DNA of 64,000 nucleotides from Helicobacter muridarum (GCF_000765805.2 NZ_JRPD02000003.1:62001-126000), one strand, 5' to 3'. Positions 37,962 to 50,109 are shown, numbered from the stretch's first letter. Notes: a model not told the origin generated them from the sequence alone. Program-made: numbers and translations.

Positions 37962-38681
37962 GTGCGTTTTGGAAAGATTGAATATCTAAATTTATTAGTC
38001 TTTGATGTTTTTATAAAGCACTATAAAATGAGCTCTAACCTAAAGTCTATGTTTTTTCTTAAAAAGTCTTATCCATCAAAACTAAACAAAGATTTCTTAT
38101 TTCGCCGTATTGATGCTGGATTTATATCTTCCATTGCTGGAATACACTCACATAGAATCTCTAAGGCATATAATGTAGGAATCATTGCTAACAAAGAAGT
38201 ATGGAGTGTTTTAGTGTTACCTTTAGAATTAGGAGATGATTATCAATCCGCAACATCAAATGCCTTAAGTAAGCTGCTAGACTTAGAGGGTAGGGTGCTA
38301 ATAGGCAATCGTGCTCTTCAATATTATCATGCAAATAGACATAAAAAATGCTTCATAGATATGGCTAATGTATGGCACAATAAAACAGGCTTGCCTTTTA
38401 TCTTTGGACGTGTGTGTGTAAATGGATATACTAACTTTTATGGACGACTTATGTTAGATTTTGCCAATAGGCTAGGCAGGGGCAAAGCATGTTTTAAGGG
38501 GATAAAAATCCCTCACTATATAATTATGAATTCTATACGTGATATTGGTATTAGTAAGGGCTTTGCTCTCTCATACTTGAAGCATATCTATTATAAAATT
38601 GGATATAAAGAAAGACATAGCCTAGATCGATTCTATCGAGGACTACGTTTAATAGGCATTAAACCACCTAAGAGATTCTAA
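37962..38681 (+). CDS. mqnA: Chorismate dehydratase (menaquinone, futalosine pathway)
   Basis: 239 residues of the periplasmic-binding-protein-like MqnA fold. 'GKIEYLNLLVFDVF' at the N-terminus and 'RRIDAGFISSIAG' are family landmarks. It converts chorismate to 3-enolpyruvyl-benzoate, the substrate of MqnE, encoded at 59 kb. The start is GTG 37962 with AAAGGA upstream. Followed at 130 bases by aroE, whose pathway supplies chorismate. Confidence 0.88.
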   Translation: MRFGKIEYLNLLVFDVFIKHYKMSSNLKSMFFLKKSYPSKLNKDFLFRRIDAGFISSIAGIHSHRISKAYNVGIIANKEVWSVLVLPLELGDDYQSATSNALSKLLDLEGRVLIGNRALQYYHANRHKKCFIDMANVWHNKTGLPFIFGRVCVNGYTNFYGRLMLDFANRLGRGKACFKGIKIPHYIIMNSIRDIGISKGFALSYLKHIYYKIGYKERHSLDRFYRGLRLIGIKPPKRF

Positions 38682-38748
38682 ACATCGCTATGTATTTATA
38701 GGGCTTATTAATATGCAACTATATACAGCGTACCATAGCTAAATTTTG

Positions 38749-38754
38749 TATAAT
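38749..38754 (+). promoter_or_regulatory. Possible -10 box of aroE
   Basis: TATAAT preceded by 'TTTTG', 58 bases before the aroE ATG, in the gap after mqnA. Suggests aroE has its own promoter. Confidence 0.45.
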
Positions 38755-38812
38755 TTAGACTTGAGATTTATAACAAAGTTATCTTAAGAATCTAACATTA
38801 TAAAGGACAAAT

Positions 38813-39727
38813 ATGCTACATGTTGGTATTAAAAATTTCTATCATAATACTAGGCTATTTGCCGTGTTAGGCAATCCAATATCTCATTCCCTATCACCAC
38901 TTATTCATAACTATGCTATTAATGCTTTAATGGATTCTAAAATGTATAAATATATTCAAGGAATCCAAAATTCACAGACATTTTATACTCGTTTTTGCCT
39001 GCCACTAGAACTAAATTCTAATGCCTTATATGATTTTATATTACAAAGTGATTTATTGGGTGTGAATGTTACTGTGCCATTCAAAGAGATAGCATTTGAG
39101 TGTGTTAATGAAGTAGTTGGCATAGCTAGTGATATAAAGGCGGTAAATACCATTGTAAAAAGAGATAATAGCTTAATAGGATATAATACAGATGCAGAAG
39201 GCTTTTTTGCTTGCATTGAATCATATCAGCCAAAAAATGTTCTAATACTTGGAGCTGGCGGGAGTGCTAAAAGTATTGCAATTATGCTTGACTATCATAA
39301 GATTCCATTTTGTGTTGCTAATCGAAGTATAGAGAAGCTCGCATTTTTTGAGAAATTTGCTAAAACAATAAGCTTAGAAGCCCTTACAAATGAATCTTTA
39401 GTAACCCCTCCAAAGTATGATATTGTTGTTAATGCTACGAGTTCTAGCATTAACAACGAGTTACCCATGTCAAGTGAGGCTCTAAGAAATTTGCTCTCAA
39501 ATTGCAAATTGGCTTTTGATCTTATGTATAGCAAAAATGAATTGACTGAATTTTGCAAGGTGGCAAATGAATGTAAAGTTAGATTTTTGGACGGTAAGAA
39601 TATGCTTGTATATCAAGCTGCTATAGCTTTTATGTATTTTCATTTGGAAAAAGAAATTGATTCTAGTGAAAGGGATATTTTATTTAGGGAAATCGTTGCT
39701 AGTATGAATTATGCAATAGGAATTTAA
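38813..39727 (+). CDS. aroE: Shikimate dehydrogenase
   Basis: 304 residues, somewhat longer than the usual 265-285. Substrate motifs 'GNPISHSLSPLIHN' and 'GVNVTVPFKE', and NADP loop 'LGAGGSAKSIA', are all present, with the catalytic Lys in 'VPFKE'. It reduces 3-dehydroshikimate to shikimate. A 30-residue segment after the first motif (about 42-68) is extra. Product feeds chorismate, used by the upstream mqnA. Confidence 0.95.
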   Translation: MLHVGIKNFYHNTRLFAVLGNPISHSLSPLIHNYAINALMDSKMYKYIQGIQNSQTFYTRFCLPLELNSNALYDFILQSDLLGVNVTVPFKEIAFECVNEVVGIASDIKAVNTIVKRDNSLIGYNTDAEGFFACIESYQPKNVLILGAGGSAKSIAIMLDYHKIPFCVANRSIEKLAFFEKFAKTISLEALTNESLVTPPKYDIVVNATSSSINNELPMSSEALRNLLSNCKLAFDLMYSKNELTEFCKVANECKVRFLDGKNMLVYQAAIAFMYFHLEKEIDSSERDILFREIVASMNYAIGI

Positions 39728-39757
39728 AATCCTTATGCTTGTTTAGAATATTGATAA

Positions 39758-41512
39758 TTACAAATGTCCATTATGATACGGCTTTGCAATTTGCAGTAGT
39801 GAAGAAATTAGTTGTCCTTGTTTTTTAACCCAAAAGTCATAATCACATACGATTATTAGGCTTTGCCTTAAACGACTAATAGCTACATTTAAAGAGAATA
39901 GCGCGCTCTTATACATTGAGTTCGTCATAAATTTGCTAAATTTCACAGGAGAAAAAACTATACAATCAAACTCCTTACCTTGTGATTTATGAATAGTAAA
40001 TACTCTGCTTCTTTGAAGCCCCTTTCTCACTAATAGCTTTTGCTGGTCTTTGAATGGAGTAATTACAGCATATTCACCAAGATTCCTAGCTATGCTTAGT
40101 ATAGCATTTGCTTCAGCTAAGCTTTCATTATTGCTACTTGCAATATAGCTATATCCTTGTCCATATACTTTAGAATCAATAAAGTATATTTGCGTTTCTT
40201 TTCCTACACCTCTTAAGTTGTTATGATATACATATCTATCTAGTATTTGGGCTAGATTGTCACCATAGCGATGAGTTATAGTGAGTTTATAGTTTGCTAT
40301 GTCTTTAAACAATATTTCATCGTGGTTGTTGGCAAGATGCAGTTTATCGTGATTGTTTAGCATGGATTCTATGAATAGTGCGTTAAGACTCCAAAGACAC
40401 ACTTCATTATTTTTTGTTGTTATGGTATTGTTATCCATAAGACATATTGGCATTAATTGCTTATGATCTCCTAGTAATGTAATTGGTGTGTTTAGCTGTA
40501 GTGGGGCGATTAGCTTGATTAATGGAGAGAAGGCACATTCATCAAGGAATATATGAGCAAAATCTAATGTGCTTAGAATCTGATAACGTTTTATAAAGCT
40601 ATCTAATGTTAGCCCAATTATAAGGCATTCTGCTAGTCTATCTTTTAGATTTGGAATATTAAATAGCCTTGTGGATTCTTTTTTAGAATCTTCATCATCG
40701 CCTTGTATGCAAACTTCTGGATAATGACTTAAAAATTCGCTACTAGGCATGCCAAGACGCAAGAATTTAGTTCTAGCAATACCTTTAGTATCGCATTTAT
40801 TAATAAGTGCTGTAAATATTTGTTCTAATGCTGTATTTGTTGGCGCAAGTATTAATGCTTTTTTATTTTGTGTTATGATATTTAGCAAGCATGAAAATAG
40901 CACAACTTGTGTTTTTCCGCTCCCGCTTATTCCCCAAATGTAGCTAATTGGATTGTTAAAAATCCCTTCAATAGCATTTTTTTGCTCATTGTTTATATAG
41001 GATTCAAGTTTTATTTTTAGTTCCAATGGTCTTGTGTTAGGTAGGCATAGATTTAGTTCTTGGCAACAAAATGAAAGGATATTTTTAACTAGAAATTTTA
41101 AATCTACAAATAGTTTAGTATGATTTGCAATATTATTATGCAACAAAATATTATTAGAATCTTCTAGTAGTTTGCAAAACTTTTCTTTGGTCTCTTCTTG
41201 AAGATTGCTATTATCAAATATAATATCTAATGTGTGTGTTCGTTCATTATAGTTTTTTTCCTCTATTAAATCTAAGTCAATCATTAAGGAATCTATATAG
41301 AGTTGCAAATAATCTGTAGCAATGATTTGTTGCTCAAGAGATAGCGTTAAGACATATTTTTTATGTATGTCTTTGGAATGCTTATCTAACATATTTATTG
41401 AATGGAGCGTAGCTTTTGCTATCTTGATTTCCTCTGTGCCTAAATTATTATCTTCTAAGTATGTCAGATAGCTTTGGGCTGATTTGATAATATATTCATG
41501 CAGGTTTGACAT
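39758..41512 (-). CDS. Superfamily 1 (UPF1/DNA2-like) helicase
   Basis: 584 residues. Helicase motifs in order: I 'GISGSGKTQVVLF', II 'HIFLDECAFS' (DECA rather than DEAA/DEAS), III 'TLLGDHKQLMP', V 'FTIHKSQGKEFDCIVF' and VI 'NVAISRLRQSLIIV'. This order marks an SF1B UPF1/DNA2-like enzyme. The first 190 residues are helical and unassigned. Monocistronic and convergent with aroE. It likely unwinds DNA or RNA in repair; not a UvrD/Rep member. Confidence 0.85.
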   Translation of the reverse strand: MSNLHEYIIKSAQSYLTYLEDNNLGTEEIKIAKATLHSINMLDKHSKDIHKKYVLTLSLEQQIIATDYLQLYIDSLMIDLDLIEEKNYNERTHTLDIIFDNSNLQEETKEKFCKLLEDSNNILLHNNIANHTKLFVDLKFLVKNILSFCCQELNLCLPNTRPLELKIKLESYINNEQKNAIEGIFNNPISYIWGISGSGKTQVVLFSCLLNIITQNKKALILAPTNTALEQIFTALINKCDTKGIARTKFLRLGMPSSEFLSHYPEVCIQGDDEDSKKESTRLFNIPNLKDRLAECLIIGLTLDSFIKRYQILSTLDFAHIFLDECAFSPLIKLIAPLQLNTPITLLGDHKQLMPICLMDNNTITTKNNEVCLWSLNALFIESMLNNHDKLHLANNHDEILFKDIANYKLTITHRYGDNLAQILDRYVYHNNLRGVGKETQIYFIDSKVYGQGYSYIASSNNESLAEANAILSIARNLGEYAVITPFKDQQKLLVRKGLQRSRVFTIHKSQGKEFDCIVFSPVKFSKFMTNSMYKSALFSLNVAISRLRQSLIIVCDYDFWVKKQGQLISSLLQIAKPYHNGHL

Positions 41513-41577
41513 GGTCTATCCTAGATTGAAGTAACCCTAGATTCTAACAAAATCTTTGCAATAACTACTAATTTGGA

Positions 41578-41583
41578 TATAAT
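41578..41583 (+). promoter_or_regulatory. Probable -10 box of hisZ-purA
   Basis: TATAAT 37 bases upstream of the hisZ ATG, preceded by 'TTTGGA'. It would drive both genes. Confidence 0.55.
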
Positions 41584-41620
41584 CCTTAGTTGCATTACAA
41601 TCAATAATTTAGGATAGCAA

Positions 41621-43764
<2,144 letters not shown>

Positions 43765-43881
43765 ATTTTTCAACTGTTTTACGTCAAAGTTTGGTTTTAG
43801 TATTTATTGCTACATAATGTTATATGATGTTAGGATATTTTAATGGTAGTATACGCATTGCTTTAAGTGATTAAAGAATAT

Positions 43882-46380
43882 TTATTTATTTGTTTGTTCA
43901 TCTTCAACAATTGGACGTAGTTTATATGTATAGCCAAAGTTAGTAAGCGGTACAAATTTGAATTCTACTTTAGCATAGAGATTATTAATAACATTAATAT
44001 TGTTGTTTTGAGTTAGTATTGGCGTGCGCTCGCTCCCCACCTTTATGCCTATTCCAAAACATTTTATATCCTTATAGATTCCTACGCCAAGATTTACTAA
44101 TATATTAGAGCGAAAGTCATATGACATATTTGCCACTATTCCCACATACCCCACATCTCCTTTAATTGATGCGTTGATGTAGTTGGAAGAATCAGTAGGT
44201 CTATAGTTTAGAGTATTTGGATCTAGACTCCATTGTGCATCATCTCTTTTTAGATAGTAAGAAATCGAAGCCGCATAATATCCCTTACTATAGGTTGCAC
44301 TAAGAGCTAGTTCAGTAAAACCACTATAAAACCAAGAGTAAAAAAAGCTAAAGTTAAGAAATAGTCCATTTAATGGTGAGATTCCTAGCTTGTTTTCCAT
44401 AGGTAGCTTGATTGCTGATTCCTTATCGTTGAGGTTAAAGATTTGTGTTATACGCCAATAAAGAAGCTCTTTACCTTTGGAATTATAAAAATAATTAGAT
44501 ATGTTCATCTCTATTCTTCTTCTTAGCTCATATATATTGGTAAAGTATGTTGGATCCCATATATTTTCACCATTTTGTATGCTATTTTGAATCTCTGGAC
44601 TTAGATTAGTGAAGTTCCTTAGTATATTTGAGCTAATATTCCCATTACTAAATGTAGCAACATCTATTGGTGAATAGAATATTATTGAAGTTTGCATAGA
44701 GTGAAATAAGTTCTTATAGCTACGTCCTATATCACTATTGAGCGAAATTTTGTAATTCAGATTAGCATAATTGCCTATAGATTCGTCCATTTTGCTTAGA
44801 GTATTTTCGCTACTAAATATTTTAGTATCTTTATTGTTATAAGCATATATATTGCCTGCATAAGCCCTAATCCAAAATCCAAGAGATATGTATTTATTAA
44901 GTAGTGATAGCTGCGCTCCTAGTGGGATTGCTATTTCATTTGATGCATATGAATATCCTTGCAAGCGATAAGCATGTTTCATTTGATAGTCGATTGAGTA
45001 TACAAACTCTTTACGAAATATAGAATTGAGATATTTGTGATATTGTAAATTAGGTAGATTTTGAAATGTTTTATCATCATTTGTTGCATTTAATGATATG
45101 AAATATCGTAAATTAAGACCAAAGTATTGCTCGTTAGTCTGAGCGTAGAGATTTAATTTTGATGTATGAAAAGGTAAATTAAGCGTATAATGTAAAGAAT
45201 CTAGTCTCATATAATCAATATCGTTCGTATATGCCAAATCAATATAGACTGCATTATCAATAAATGATTGTAATCCAAAATATTTCTGTAATATATTTCT
45301 CTTGCTATGCCTGAAATCAAATCCATAAATGTGTTGGTTTAGAAGATTAAATTTTTGTATGTATGAGTTGGTATTATAAAAATATCTTGTTACAAATATA
45401 TATTTATCATTGCTAGAATCAATAGCTCGAAGTTGAAGATTTACTCCATATCCCCTACTTGTTCTAACCTGTGGACTTATAGTTACATCCCAAAAATCTT
45501 GCAGCGCAATATAGTAAGGCTGAATGTATATTGCTCCGTCAGTGCTAGAGTTACCAATAGTAGGGTATAAGAACCCTGATGTGCGTTTGTTTTCTAGTGA
45601 GAATCTAAGATATGGAAAATAGAACACAGGAATATCTCCTATGTAAATTCTAGGATTCCATAATGATAGTATGTTTTTTTCTTGATCATAATTGCCTCTT
45701 GAGGAGTCAATTCTCCATGCAGGGCTAACAAATGAACAACCAGACACCATTGACTTAGAAAAACGATAGGTAGATTTATGATGACTAGCACTTTTGGCAT
45801 TTGTCCATATTCCCGATGTTGCATCTTGAATATAGAAAGGCTGGATAATACTAAAGTTGGCGTTAAGATATATGGTTGCTTGCTCTGTATATATAGATAG
45901 CTTATTGCCTCTGTATATCCTAACATTACCTATGATTCTAGCATATCGTCTATTATTATTGTAGTGAATGGTATCTGCTATAATATATGCTTCTTTGTTC
46001 TTTAATACAGCATGCCCACTAATGATAATATATTCACCTCTGGTCTCTATGCGATTTCCTAGTATTTCGAATAATTTGGAATTATTTGGTCCTATTTTTT
46101 CCACTGCTGTTTGAAGATGTTGTTCCTTTTGTTTATCATCAATAGAGAGATTTGTGTTTAAGTCTTTATTATGCGTTAAGTTTTGGTTAAGTGTTGGCTC
46201 TAATTTAGCGGAATATGGCTTGTTTGATTGAGAAGGAAATATAGAAGTCTCATCATCTAATTCTAAATTATTTGCAAGTGCCATATATTGTAGAGCAATA
46301 TTAATGACTGCAATATGAACTATGCTAAACTTAATTGTAAACTTATTTAGCAATGACGATTGTTTTAGCAAGTTTATCAT
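43882..46380 (-). CDS. lptD: LPS-assembly outer membrane protein LptD
   Basis: About 832 residues from ATG 46380 (GGAAG upstream), overlapping the RDD gene by some 38 bases. A signal peptide ends near 'MALA'. An OstA/LptA-like jellyroll domain follows (about 95-210, 'IISGHAVLKNKEAYIIADTI'), then 'VSGCSFVSPAWRI' at the barrel entrance and a large C-terminal beta-barrel rich in Tyr and Asn. LptD with LptE inserts LPS into the outer leaflet. Longer than H. pylori LptD-type proteins as I recall them. Confidence 0.9.
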   Translation of the reverse strand: MINLLKQSSLLNKFTIKFSIVHIAVINIALQYMALANNLELDDETSIFPSQSNKPYSAKLEPTLNQNLTHNKDLNTNLSIDDKQKEQHLQTAVEKIGPNNSKLFEILGNRIETRGEYIIISGHAVLKNKEAYIIADTIHYNNNRRYARIIGNVRIYRGNKLSIYTEQATIYLNANFSIIQPFYIQDATSGIWTNAKSASHHKSTYRFSKSMVSGCSFVSPAWRIDSSRGNYDQEKNILSLWNPRIYIGDIPVFYFPYLRFSLENKRTSGFLYPTIGNSSTDGAIYIQPYYIALQDFWDVTISPQVRTSRGYGVNLQLRAIDSSNDKYIFVTRYFYNTNSYIQKFNLLNQHIYGFDFRHSKRNILQKYFGLQSFIDNAVYIDLAYTNDIDYMRLDSLHYTLNLPFHTSKLNLYAQTNEQYFGLNLRYFISLNATNDDKTFQNLPNLQYHKYLNSIFRKEFVYSIDYQMKHAYRLQGYSYASNEIAIPLGAQLSLLNKYISLGFWIRAYAGNIYAYNNKDTKIFSSENTLSKMDESIGNYANLNYKISLNSDIGRSYKNLFHSMQTSIIFYSPIDVATFSNGNISSNILRNFTNLSPEIQNSIQNGENIWDPTYFTNIYELRRRIEMNISNYFYNSKGKELLYWRITQIFNLNDKESAIKLPMENKLGISPLNGLFLNFSFFYSWFYSGFTELALSATYSKGYYAASISYYLKRDDAQWSLDPNTLNYRPTDSSNYINASIKGDVGYVGIVANMSYDFRSNILVNLGVGIYKDIKCFGIGIKVGSERTPILTQNNNINVINNLYAKVEFKFVPLTNFGYTYKLRPIVEDEQTNK

Positions 46381-46894
46381 GTAATGTGCGCTTCCATTTG
46401 TCAATAAAGCCAATGGCAAAACTAATATATAATGTTGTGCCTAGTAGGCATTTGCCAATGGATCTGCCCATGCACTGATGTAGGCTCGGCTTGTCAAAAT
46501 CATATATATTGACTACTTTTATATTTAAAACAATTTGTCCTAATGTCGCCCCATAAAAATACAACATTAAGAAGCCGTATATAATCTCTAAGCCTATACA
46601 AAGAAGTTGATAATATAACAATATGATAAGAGATTTATTCACGCTAGAGCGTAGTTTGCCTAATATTTGGCTATTATCTGTGTTTGAGTCTAGCCTAATA
46701 TCTGTGTATTGTGAAGAGTATATTTGTGTAATGGTTGAATATGCTTCTTCGAGTTGTTTTTTTTGATAATCTGTAAAAAGACTACTAATTACTAATATGA
46801 TTATCAGTCTATCAATTAGATATGCACCTACTCTTAGTTTGAGTGGAGCTAGGCGAATATTTTCGCGATAGAGATTTGATTCTAAATTATCCAT
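46343..46894 (-). CDS. RDD-family membrane protein
   Basis: 183 residues with four hydrophobic segments. The N-terminal 'PLKLRVGAYLIDRLIIIL' carries the Arg-Asp pattern that names the family, and 'GATLGQIVLNIKVVN' is the conserved middle. The role of most RDD proteins is unknown; some act in Na+/H+ exchange. Its 3' end overlaps lptD, so the two are translationally linked, and it follows the PDC-sensor gene by 60 bases. Confidence 0.85.
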   Translation of the reverse strand: MDNLESNLYRENIRLAPLKLRVGAYLIDRLIIILVISSLFTDYQKKQLEEAYSTITQIYSSQYTDIRLDSNTDNSQILGKLRSSVNKSLIILLYYQLLCIGLEIIYGFLMLYFYGATLGQIVLNIKVVNIYDFDKPSLHQCMGRSIGKCLLGTTLYISFAIGFIDKWKRTLHDKLAKTIVIAK

Positions 46895-46956
46895 TCATAT
46901 CCTTTGTTTTGCATTATAACATGAATCAATCTATCAAAGCTAACTACTAGGTTTAA

Positions 46957-47868
46957 TCATTCTTTGCTATTTTGAATACTATAAGCAAACTTAACATATA
47001 CAGCTAATGCTATAAGCAGAATTGCTACTCCACTAATCAAATATACTGCATATAGAAGCTTTTCTGGAGACGATATAGTGAATTTGAATACAAGCATTAA
47101 TGCTTCAATAGCTAGGGCTATTATAATTGAGCCTAAGAATCGAATCATTGTTTTATGCACAGTATGGTTTTTTTGTCTCACATTTTTACCCAACACTTCC
47201 TCCTCGAATATAGCCTTTACTAAGTCAAATATTGCTAGTGCTAGTGTTAATAGTATTGTAGATTCAAATATTTCTTTGATGTCGAAATTATTAAAAGTTA
47301 ATATATCTTCTGAGAAAAACTTTACTACACCTTCAATCATAAGCATGATTGCCACTATGCTTAATGAAAGAGAAAATATAAAATACATTGCTATACTGAA
47401 GTTTTTGAATGCACCAAAAAACCAGCTAGGAGAGCTAATTTTGATTGCATCTTGCAGACGTATGTCAACACAAATTACAAATAGCAATTCACCATTTTGA
47501 TTATATAGCGGATATGCTGCAGTAACTATGAGTGCGCCATGAATTCTAGATGGATAAGGGTTAGTAATAATGCATCTCTTTTCTTCAAATGCTTCATAGA
47601 AATAAGCACGTTGGGAGAAATCCTTGTTTTCATTTGGTATTGATCCTTTATTTTGGAATGTGTCGCTAATTTGGATTCCATTGCTATCTAATACATACAT
47701 ACAATCAAAATCATTGATTTCATCTTTGATTCTCTTTAATCCATTAATGACTGTTTCAATGCTCGTTTTTGGCATGAAATTTCTGATATTTTGGGTAAAA
47801 AGATAGCACATATATGCGCGTAACTCATGTCTAATATTGTAATATGTTACAATGTCCTTTGATAACAT
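46957..47868 (-). CDS. PDC-sensor membrane protein
   Basis: 303 residues from ATG 47868, selected by AGGAG seven bases upstream. The N-terminal 150 residues show a PDC/Cache-type sensor pattern ('FDCMYVLDSNGIQISDTF', 'SQRAYFYEAFEEKRCIITNP', 'AYPLYNQNGELLFVICVDI'). Four hydrophobic segments follow, with no kinase, cyclase or receptor output domain. Oddly, no membrane helix precedes the sensor. The C-terminal helices resemble PsiE-like membrane domains. Probably in one transcript with the RDD gene and lptD. The signal and output are unknown. Confidence 0.65.
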   Translation of the reverse strand: MLSKDIVTYYNIRHELRAYMCYLFTQNIRNFMPKTSIETVINGLKRIKDEINDFDCMYVLDSNGIQISDTFQNKGSIPNENKDFSQRAYFYEAFEEKRCIITNPYPSRIHGALIVTAAYPLYNQNGELLFVICVDIRLQDAIKISSPSWFFGAFKNFSIAMYFIFSLSLSIVAIMLMIEGVVKFFSEDILTFNNFDIKEIFESTILLTLALAIFDLVKAIFEEEVLGKNVRQKNHTVHKTMIRFLGSIIIALAIEALMLVFKFTISSPEKLLYAVYLISGVAILLIALAVYVKFAYSIQNSKE

Positions 47869-48043
47869 AATATCTCCTAATATTTCATTAATTTTGAAAT
47901 TATACATATATAAATCAACTATAATTTGCAGTCTGGGATGATGGGTTAACTAGTAATCTAAGCCTTTAGTTAATATTTTTTAGTTGCTCAAATGCTATAG
48001 TATTTAGTTTGCCTTGTTTGAATAAGTAAAAGAAGTTAAGAAA

Positions 48044-48970
48044 TTATGAATTTAGAGATTCTGGTGCTATTTGATTTGCAAATAATTTTCCGAATGATGT
48101 ATTATTGTTTATTTTGCAATAGAAGTCAAGTAAGGATTCATCATTTTGCAGGGATTCTAAAATCATTTGAATAATTTGTGGTGAGTAAAATGGTGGAATA
48201 TGATTTGGTGTTTGCTGTTTAGAAGAAAAATGCTTAAACATTTTATCTACCAATGCTTTATTTGAAACTTCTACTATTAGAGAATCTATTGGCATTTTGA
48301 AAAACATAATACCCTTGTCTTTGTTTATTGAAATATATATTGTATCCATGCCAAATACCTTTGTGGCATGGGAATCAAATAGATATAAATGTTTATTGTA
48401 ATTATCATGAAATGTTTCATATACTGTTTGCAATATGAGAATTTTTTGTTTTTTTGTGAAAAAATTCCCAATAGGAGAAAATGCAAATCGTAGCAATGAT
48501 TCTAAAGAATACCACTCATGTGATACGAAGCTGTAATCTAAGATTCTCTTACTACGTTCCATTCTAAGTCTTTTTGCTTCTTCTGATGTAGAGGCTTTAT
48601 AGGGAGATTTCGCAACAAAATCCCGATATGTAGGACCTGGAAATCTTGGCTGTATTACAAATCGACTTGTTTTTTCTTGTTCTAGTATATAGCTTAGTGC
48701 ACCTTCATATCCTTTGTCTATAATGTTAATTTCTTGAGTTGGAAGACTTTCAAGCATAATAGCAAATTCATTATCATCACAATCCCATATGCTATATGGA
48801 TATCTAAAGAAATCGCATATCTTTTTCTTTGCGTCATAACTTGGCTCGATTCCTTTTTCTAACCAACCTGTTAATGTGCGCCTATCTTTGCCTATAATTT
48901 GAGATAGATATGATATGCTTGTATTATATCTATTTAATAATGCTAAGATTTTATCTATACTAGTCTTCAT
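48044..48970 (-). CDS. DNA-binding protein with N-terminal helix-turn-helix
   Basis: 308 residues. The N-terminus 'ISYLSQIIGKDRRTLTGWLE' is a helix-turn-helix that reads like a Cro/XRE or homeodomain-like fold. The remaining 250 residues have no recognised domain; they are mixed helical and strand, with 'RFPGPTYRDFVAK' and a Phe/Lys-rich centre. Probably a transcription regulator peculiar to Campylobacterota. Monocistronic, about 70 bases below purN's end. Confidence 0.55.
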   Translation of the reverse strand: MKTSIDKILALLNRYNTSISYLSQIIGKDRRTLTGWLEKGIEPSYDAKKKICDFFRYPYSIWDCDDNEFAIMLESLPTQEINIIDKGYEGALSYILEQEKTSRFVIQPRFPGPTYRDFVAKSPYKASTSEEAKRLRMERSKRILDYSFVSHEWYSLESLLRFAFSPIGNFFTKKQKILILQTVYETFHDNYNKHLYLFDSHATKVFGMDTIYISINKDKGIMFFKMPIDSLIVEVSNKALVDKMFKHFSSKQQTPNHIPPFYSPQIIQMILESLQNDESLLDFYCKINNNTSFGKLFANQIAPESLNS

Positions 48971-49043
48971 TGGTTAGTCTCTCCTAAAGTGCTTACAATG
49001 CTATGAATATGTGAGCAAAATATTATGTAGTTCTTAACAGAAG

Positions 49044-49775
49044 CTACATTCTTATTAGGTCGATATTTTGACTAATTGTCATAAGTAGTGCTTGTGGATA
49101 TAGTTTATGTTCTAGCTCGTGGATTCTAGTGGCAAATGATTCAAGACTTTCGTTTGGAATCTTTGGAATCTTTTCTTGCAAGATGATATTTCCACTGTCT
49201 ACTTCCTCACTTACGAAATGCACTGTAACCCCACCAAAATCATTTGAATCTACAAAGCTTTTTTCTATGGCATTTGTGCCCTTGTGCAGAGGTAAGAAGC
49301 TTGGATGTATATTTAGTATTTTAAAATCAAGCTTTCTAGTAAAGAAAGATGGGCTAAGAATACGCATAAAGCCAGCTAAAAGCACATATTTTAAACCGTT
49401 GTTAGCCTTTATTTCACATAATTTATAGTAGAGCAAATTTTCAAAATCTTCTCTTGTTTTACCATTTGATTCTATAATAAATGTTGGTATATTTAGCTTT
49501 TTTGCTCTAGCTATAACATAAGCATCTTTTTTATTGCTAATCACTCCTACGATTTGTAAGGTCTTATCCTTAGATTTCATATTATCCATGACCATATCTG
49601 CACTTATTTTTTGTTGTTGTGCCTGATATGAGTTTGCATTTGGTTTTTTGCTACTCTTTGTTAGCGACAATCCATTTTCTCTTAATGCCGTAGTCAACGT
49701 TTTATCATGAAGTTTTATGGCTATATTTTCCATATTTGAGCCATTTCCACTTGCTATAACGACAATTGAAATCAT
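49044..49775 (-). CDS. purN: Phosphoribosylglycinamide formyltransferase
   Basis: 243 residues against the usual 190-215. 'IVVIASGNGSNMENI' begins the fold, 'LLAGFMRILSP' is conserved, catalytic 'NIHPSFLP' lies at 155-162 and Asp 193 ends the triad. It formylates GAR with 10-formyl-THF in purine synthesis. The extra length is an insert of about 40 residues (26-70, Lys/Ser/Gln/Asn-rich) between the first strand-helix and the next strand. It is downstream of a 95-residue gene by 15 bases, probably one transcript. Confidence 0.93.
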   Translation of the reverse strand: MISIVVIASGNGSNMENIAIKLHDKTLTTALRENGLSLTKSSKKPNANSYQAQQQKISADMVMDNMKSKDKTLQIVGVISNKKDAYVIARAKKLNIPTFIIESNGKTREDFENLLYYKLCEIKANNGLKYVLLAGFMRILSPSFFTRKLDFKILNIHPSFLPLHKGTNAIEKSFVDSNDFGGVTVHFVSEEVDSGNIILQEKIPKIPNESLESFATRIHELEHKLYPQALLMTISQNIDLIRM

Positions 49776-49790
49776 ATTACCTCCATTAAT

Positions 49791-50078
49791 TTATTTTTGG
49801 ACTATTTTAAACCACTCCGGCTTATCTCGCCTTATTCTTTCAATCAAGGAGATGATATTTTGTGCTGTGTATTCTTGCGATTCTTCATTATCTAAAAGTC
49901 CTATATAATATTCAAAAGCTTTAGAGAGATACTTCAGATCTAGCCCAGCAAAGTAAAATGATACTTCAAACATATCAAGGATTTGAGTCTCTAGGGCATG
50001 AATTTCTTGTTGTAACTGTTTATCTTTGGAATCTTGAAAATTTTTATTGGATTCCCCTTTATGCGATGTTCTTTTCAT
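49791..50078 (-). CDS. Conserved small protein of unknown function
   Basis: 95 residues, hydrophilic start followed by helices ('ALETQILDMFEVSFYFAGLD', 'YTAQNIISLIERIRRDKPEW'). No domain recognised. It sits 15 bases upstream of purN on the same strand and divergent from the cysteine-rich lipoprotein. Co-transcription with purN is likely; its role is not evident. Confidence 0.55.
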   Translation of the reverse strand: MKRTSHKGESNKNFQDSKDKQLQQEIHALETQILDMFEVSFYFAGLDLKYLSKAFEYYIGLLDNEESQEYTAQNIISLIERIRRDKPEWFKIVQK

Positions 50079-50103
50079 ATTTATACCTTTTATTAGAATT
50101 ATA

Positions 50104-50109
50104 TATAAT
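50104..50109 (+). promoter_or_regulatory. Possible -10 box of the small lipoprotein gene
   Basis: TATAAT within 'ATTATATATAATTTTGG', 58 bases before ATG 50167. The surrounding AT richness lowers certainty. Confidence 0.4.
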
